Shown here: positions 63,290 to 64,000 of the stretch, piece after piece | Position numbering within the stretch: the first letter of the stretch is position 1 | How the letters are laid out: each line of letters begins with the position of its first letter | DNA from: Acinetobacter sp. WCHAc010034 | GTDB lineage: Bacteria > Pseudomonadota > Gammaproteobacteria > Pseudomonadales > Moraxellaceae | DNA: 64,000 nt | Assembly: GCF_001696615.3 (NCBI RefSeq) | Contig: NZ_CP032279.1 | Span: 1,612,001 to 1,676,000, forward strand | Reading direction: 5' to 3' | Position numbers and translations under genes: made by a program | Notes under the pieces: generated by a model | Seen by the model: only the letters and a program-made list of their open reading frames with translations | Told to the model about the DNA's origin: nothing | Database searches by the model: none

Positions 63290-64000
63290 TTAAATGCGCT
63301 TAGGCAGCTGCGTTACCCAAGTCATCAATCGGGTGGCATCGCTGGTGCGGGCCGCTGACGTGTCCGCGCCCAAAAGCACCACAACCGCCGGACGGTTGTT
63401 CAAGGTGGTATGCATCACCACGCAGCGCCCCGCCTCATTAATATAGCCGGTTTTGGAAATATTGATATTCCAGCCGCCGTTGCGCACCAGCGCATTGGTA
63501 TTGCTGGATTTCAGCACGCGGTAGCCCAGATTGAAATCATAGCTTGGCGTGGTGGAGAACTGGCGGATCAGGCCGTACTGCGCTGCCGAGTTCACCAGAA
63601 TGCCTAAATCACGCGCGGAAGACACATTGCGCGGGTCCAGGCCTGAAGATTCAACATAGCGGCTGCTGTTCATGCCCAGCGCTTTGGCCTTGGCATTCAT
63701 GGCTGCGACAAAGGCTGTGCGGCCGCCCGGATAGGTGCGGGCCAAAGCCGCCGCTGCCGGATTCTCCGATTTCATTAAAGCAAACAGCAGCGCTTCCGCG
63801 CGGTTCATCGAATCGCCGGCGCGCAAAGTCGAGCTGGAGTTCTTGCCGCCTGCGCCGGCAAAATCAATCTGCTGCAGCGTAATGTTTTCCGACATATTCA
63901 GGCGCGCATCCGCAATCACCACCGCCGTCATCAGCTTGGTGATGGAAGCGATGGGAAATGCGGTATTGCTGTTCTTGCTGTACAGCACTTCGCCGGTTTG
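63290..64000 (-). CDS. pbpG: D-alanyl-D-alanine endopeptidase PbpG (PBP7), 5' end outside window
   Basis: Periplasmic serine peptidase cutting peptidoglycan cross-links. About 237 residues of the C-terminal part are visible and the frame runs on to the right edge (QTGEVLYSKNSNTAFPIASITKLM). Active-site motifs: SITK (Ser-x-x-Lys), SEN (Ser-x-Asn) and KTG in NISKTGYINEAG. The family block NVSSARDLGILVNSAAQY supports PBP7/8 rather than DacA-type carboxypeptidases, as does the lack of a C-terminal amphipathic anchor (ends TQLPKRI). Confidence 0.93.
   Translation of the reverse strand, partial: QTGEVLYSKNSNTAFPIASITKLMTAVVIADARLNMSENITLQQIDFAGAGGKNSSSTLRAGDSMNRAEALLFALMKSENPAAAALARTYPGGRTAFVAAMNAKAKALGMNSSRYVESSGLDPRNVSSARDLGILVNSAAQYGLIRQFSTTPSYDFNLGYRVLKSSNTNALVRNGGWNINISKTGYINEAGRCVVMHTTLNNRPAVVVLLGADTSAARTSDATRLMTWVTQLPKRI

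Overview
The window is almost entirely core chromosome of a gammaproteobacterium of the genus Acinetobacter, or a very close relative. The clearest genus marker is an acr1-type fatty acyl-CoA reductase whose proposed product is 295 residues. It is supported by the bifunctional hisIE gene, the pilBCD-coaE order, the tpiA-secG-tRNA-rimP-nusA-infB-rbfA order and PhoU/DksA with family-typical extensions. Coding sequence is GC-rich (above 50 percent by eye), high for Acinetobacter. A few segments are visibly AT-richer: 19521-20159 and the insertion sequence with its flanks near 42660-44130.

Layout. 1-10 kb: tail of an unidentified gene, gltX with tRNA-Ala and tRNA-Glu behind it, a small zinc-ribbon membrane protein, a CDF metal exporter divergent from a DUF4198 protein around a Fur-like palindrome, ettA, metY, acr1 and hisIE. 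10-13 kb: a UvrD-like helicase followed by an ABC-type ATPase whose active-site motifs look degraded. 13.3-19.5 kb: the mrp multisubunit cation/proton antiporter operon (A/B fused, then C, D, E, F, G). 19.5-27.5 kb (minus strand): an AT-rich OGG-fold-like gene, then, in transcription order, tpiA, secG, tRNA-Leu, four tandem initiator tRNA genes, rimP, nusA, infB and rbfA. 27.7-32.2 kb: pilBCD and coaE. 32.2-36.5 kb: a drug/metabolite exporter, rlmB, ppnP and recN. 36.6-40 kb: a four-gene secreted protein/lipoprotein operon including lpoB. 40.4-44.9 kb: yqgE-ruvX, an iclR-type regulator, an IS110-family element, and phoU. 45-51.7 kb: an unknown lipoprotein, a TPP riboswitch with thiC, nudF-cpdA, and dksA-gluQ. 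51.9-57 kb (minus strand): murD-ftsW and the feoA-feoB iron operon. 57.2-61.6 kb: xerD-dsbC and hom-thrC. The end holds two conserved hypothetical genes and a truncated pbpG.

The most notable system is the IS110 element at 42680-43914. Its ends, bridge RNA and target site can be read directly. A 219-bp left end upstream of the DEDD recombinase folds into a 5' hairpin and two stem-enclosed internal loops. The first loop carries 9 nt identical to the left flank and 7 nt complementary to the right flank. The second carries a near copy of the element's own right end. Removing the element restores a perfect 10-bp-stem hairpin, cut in its left arm at the CT core. Joining the two ends creates a promoter-like TTGACC-17-TATCTT that would start transcription just before the first hairpin. 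All of this is sequence reading. The recombination mechanism is inferred from the known IS621/IS110 bridge-RNA system.
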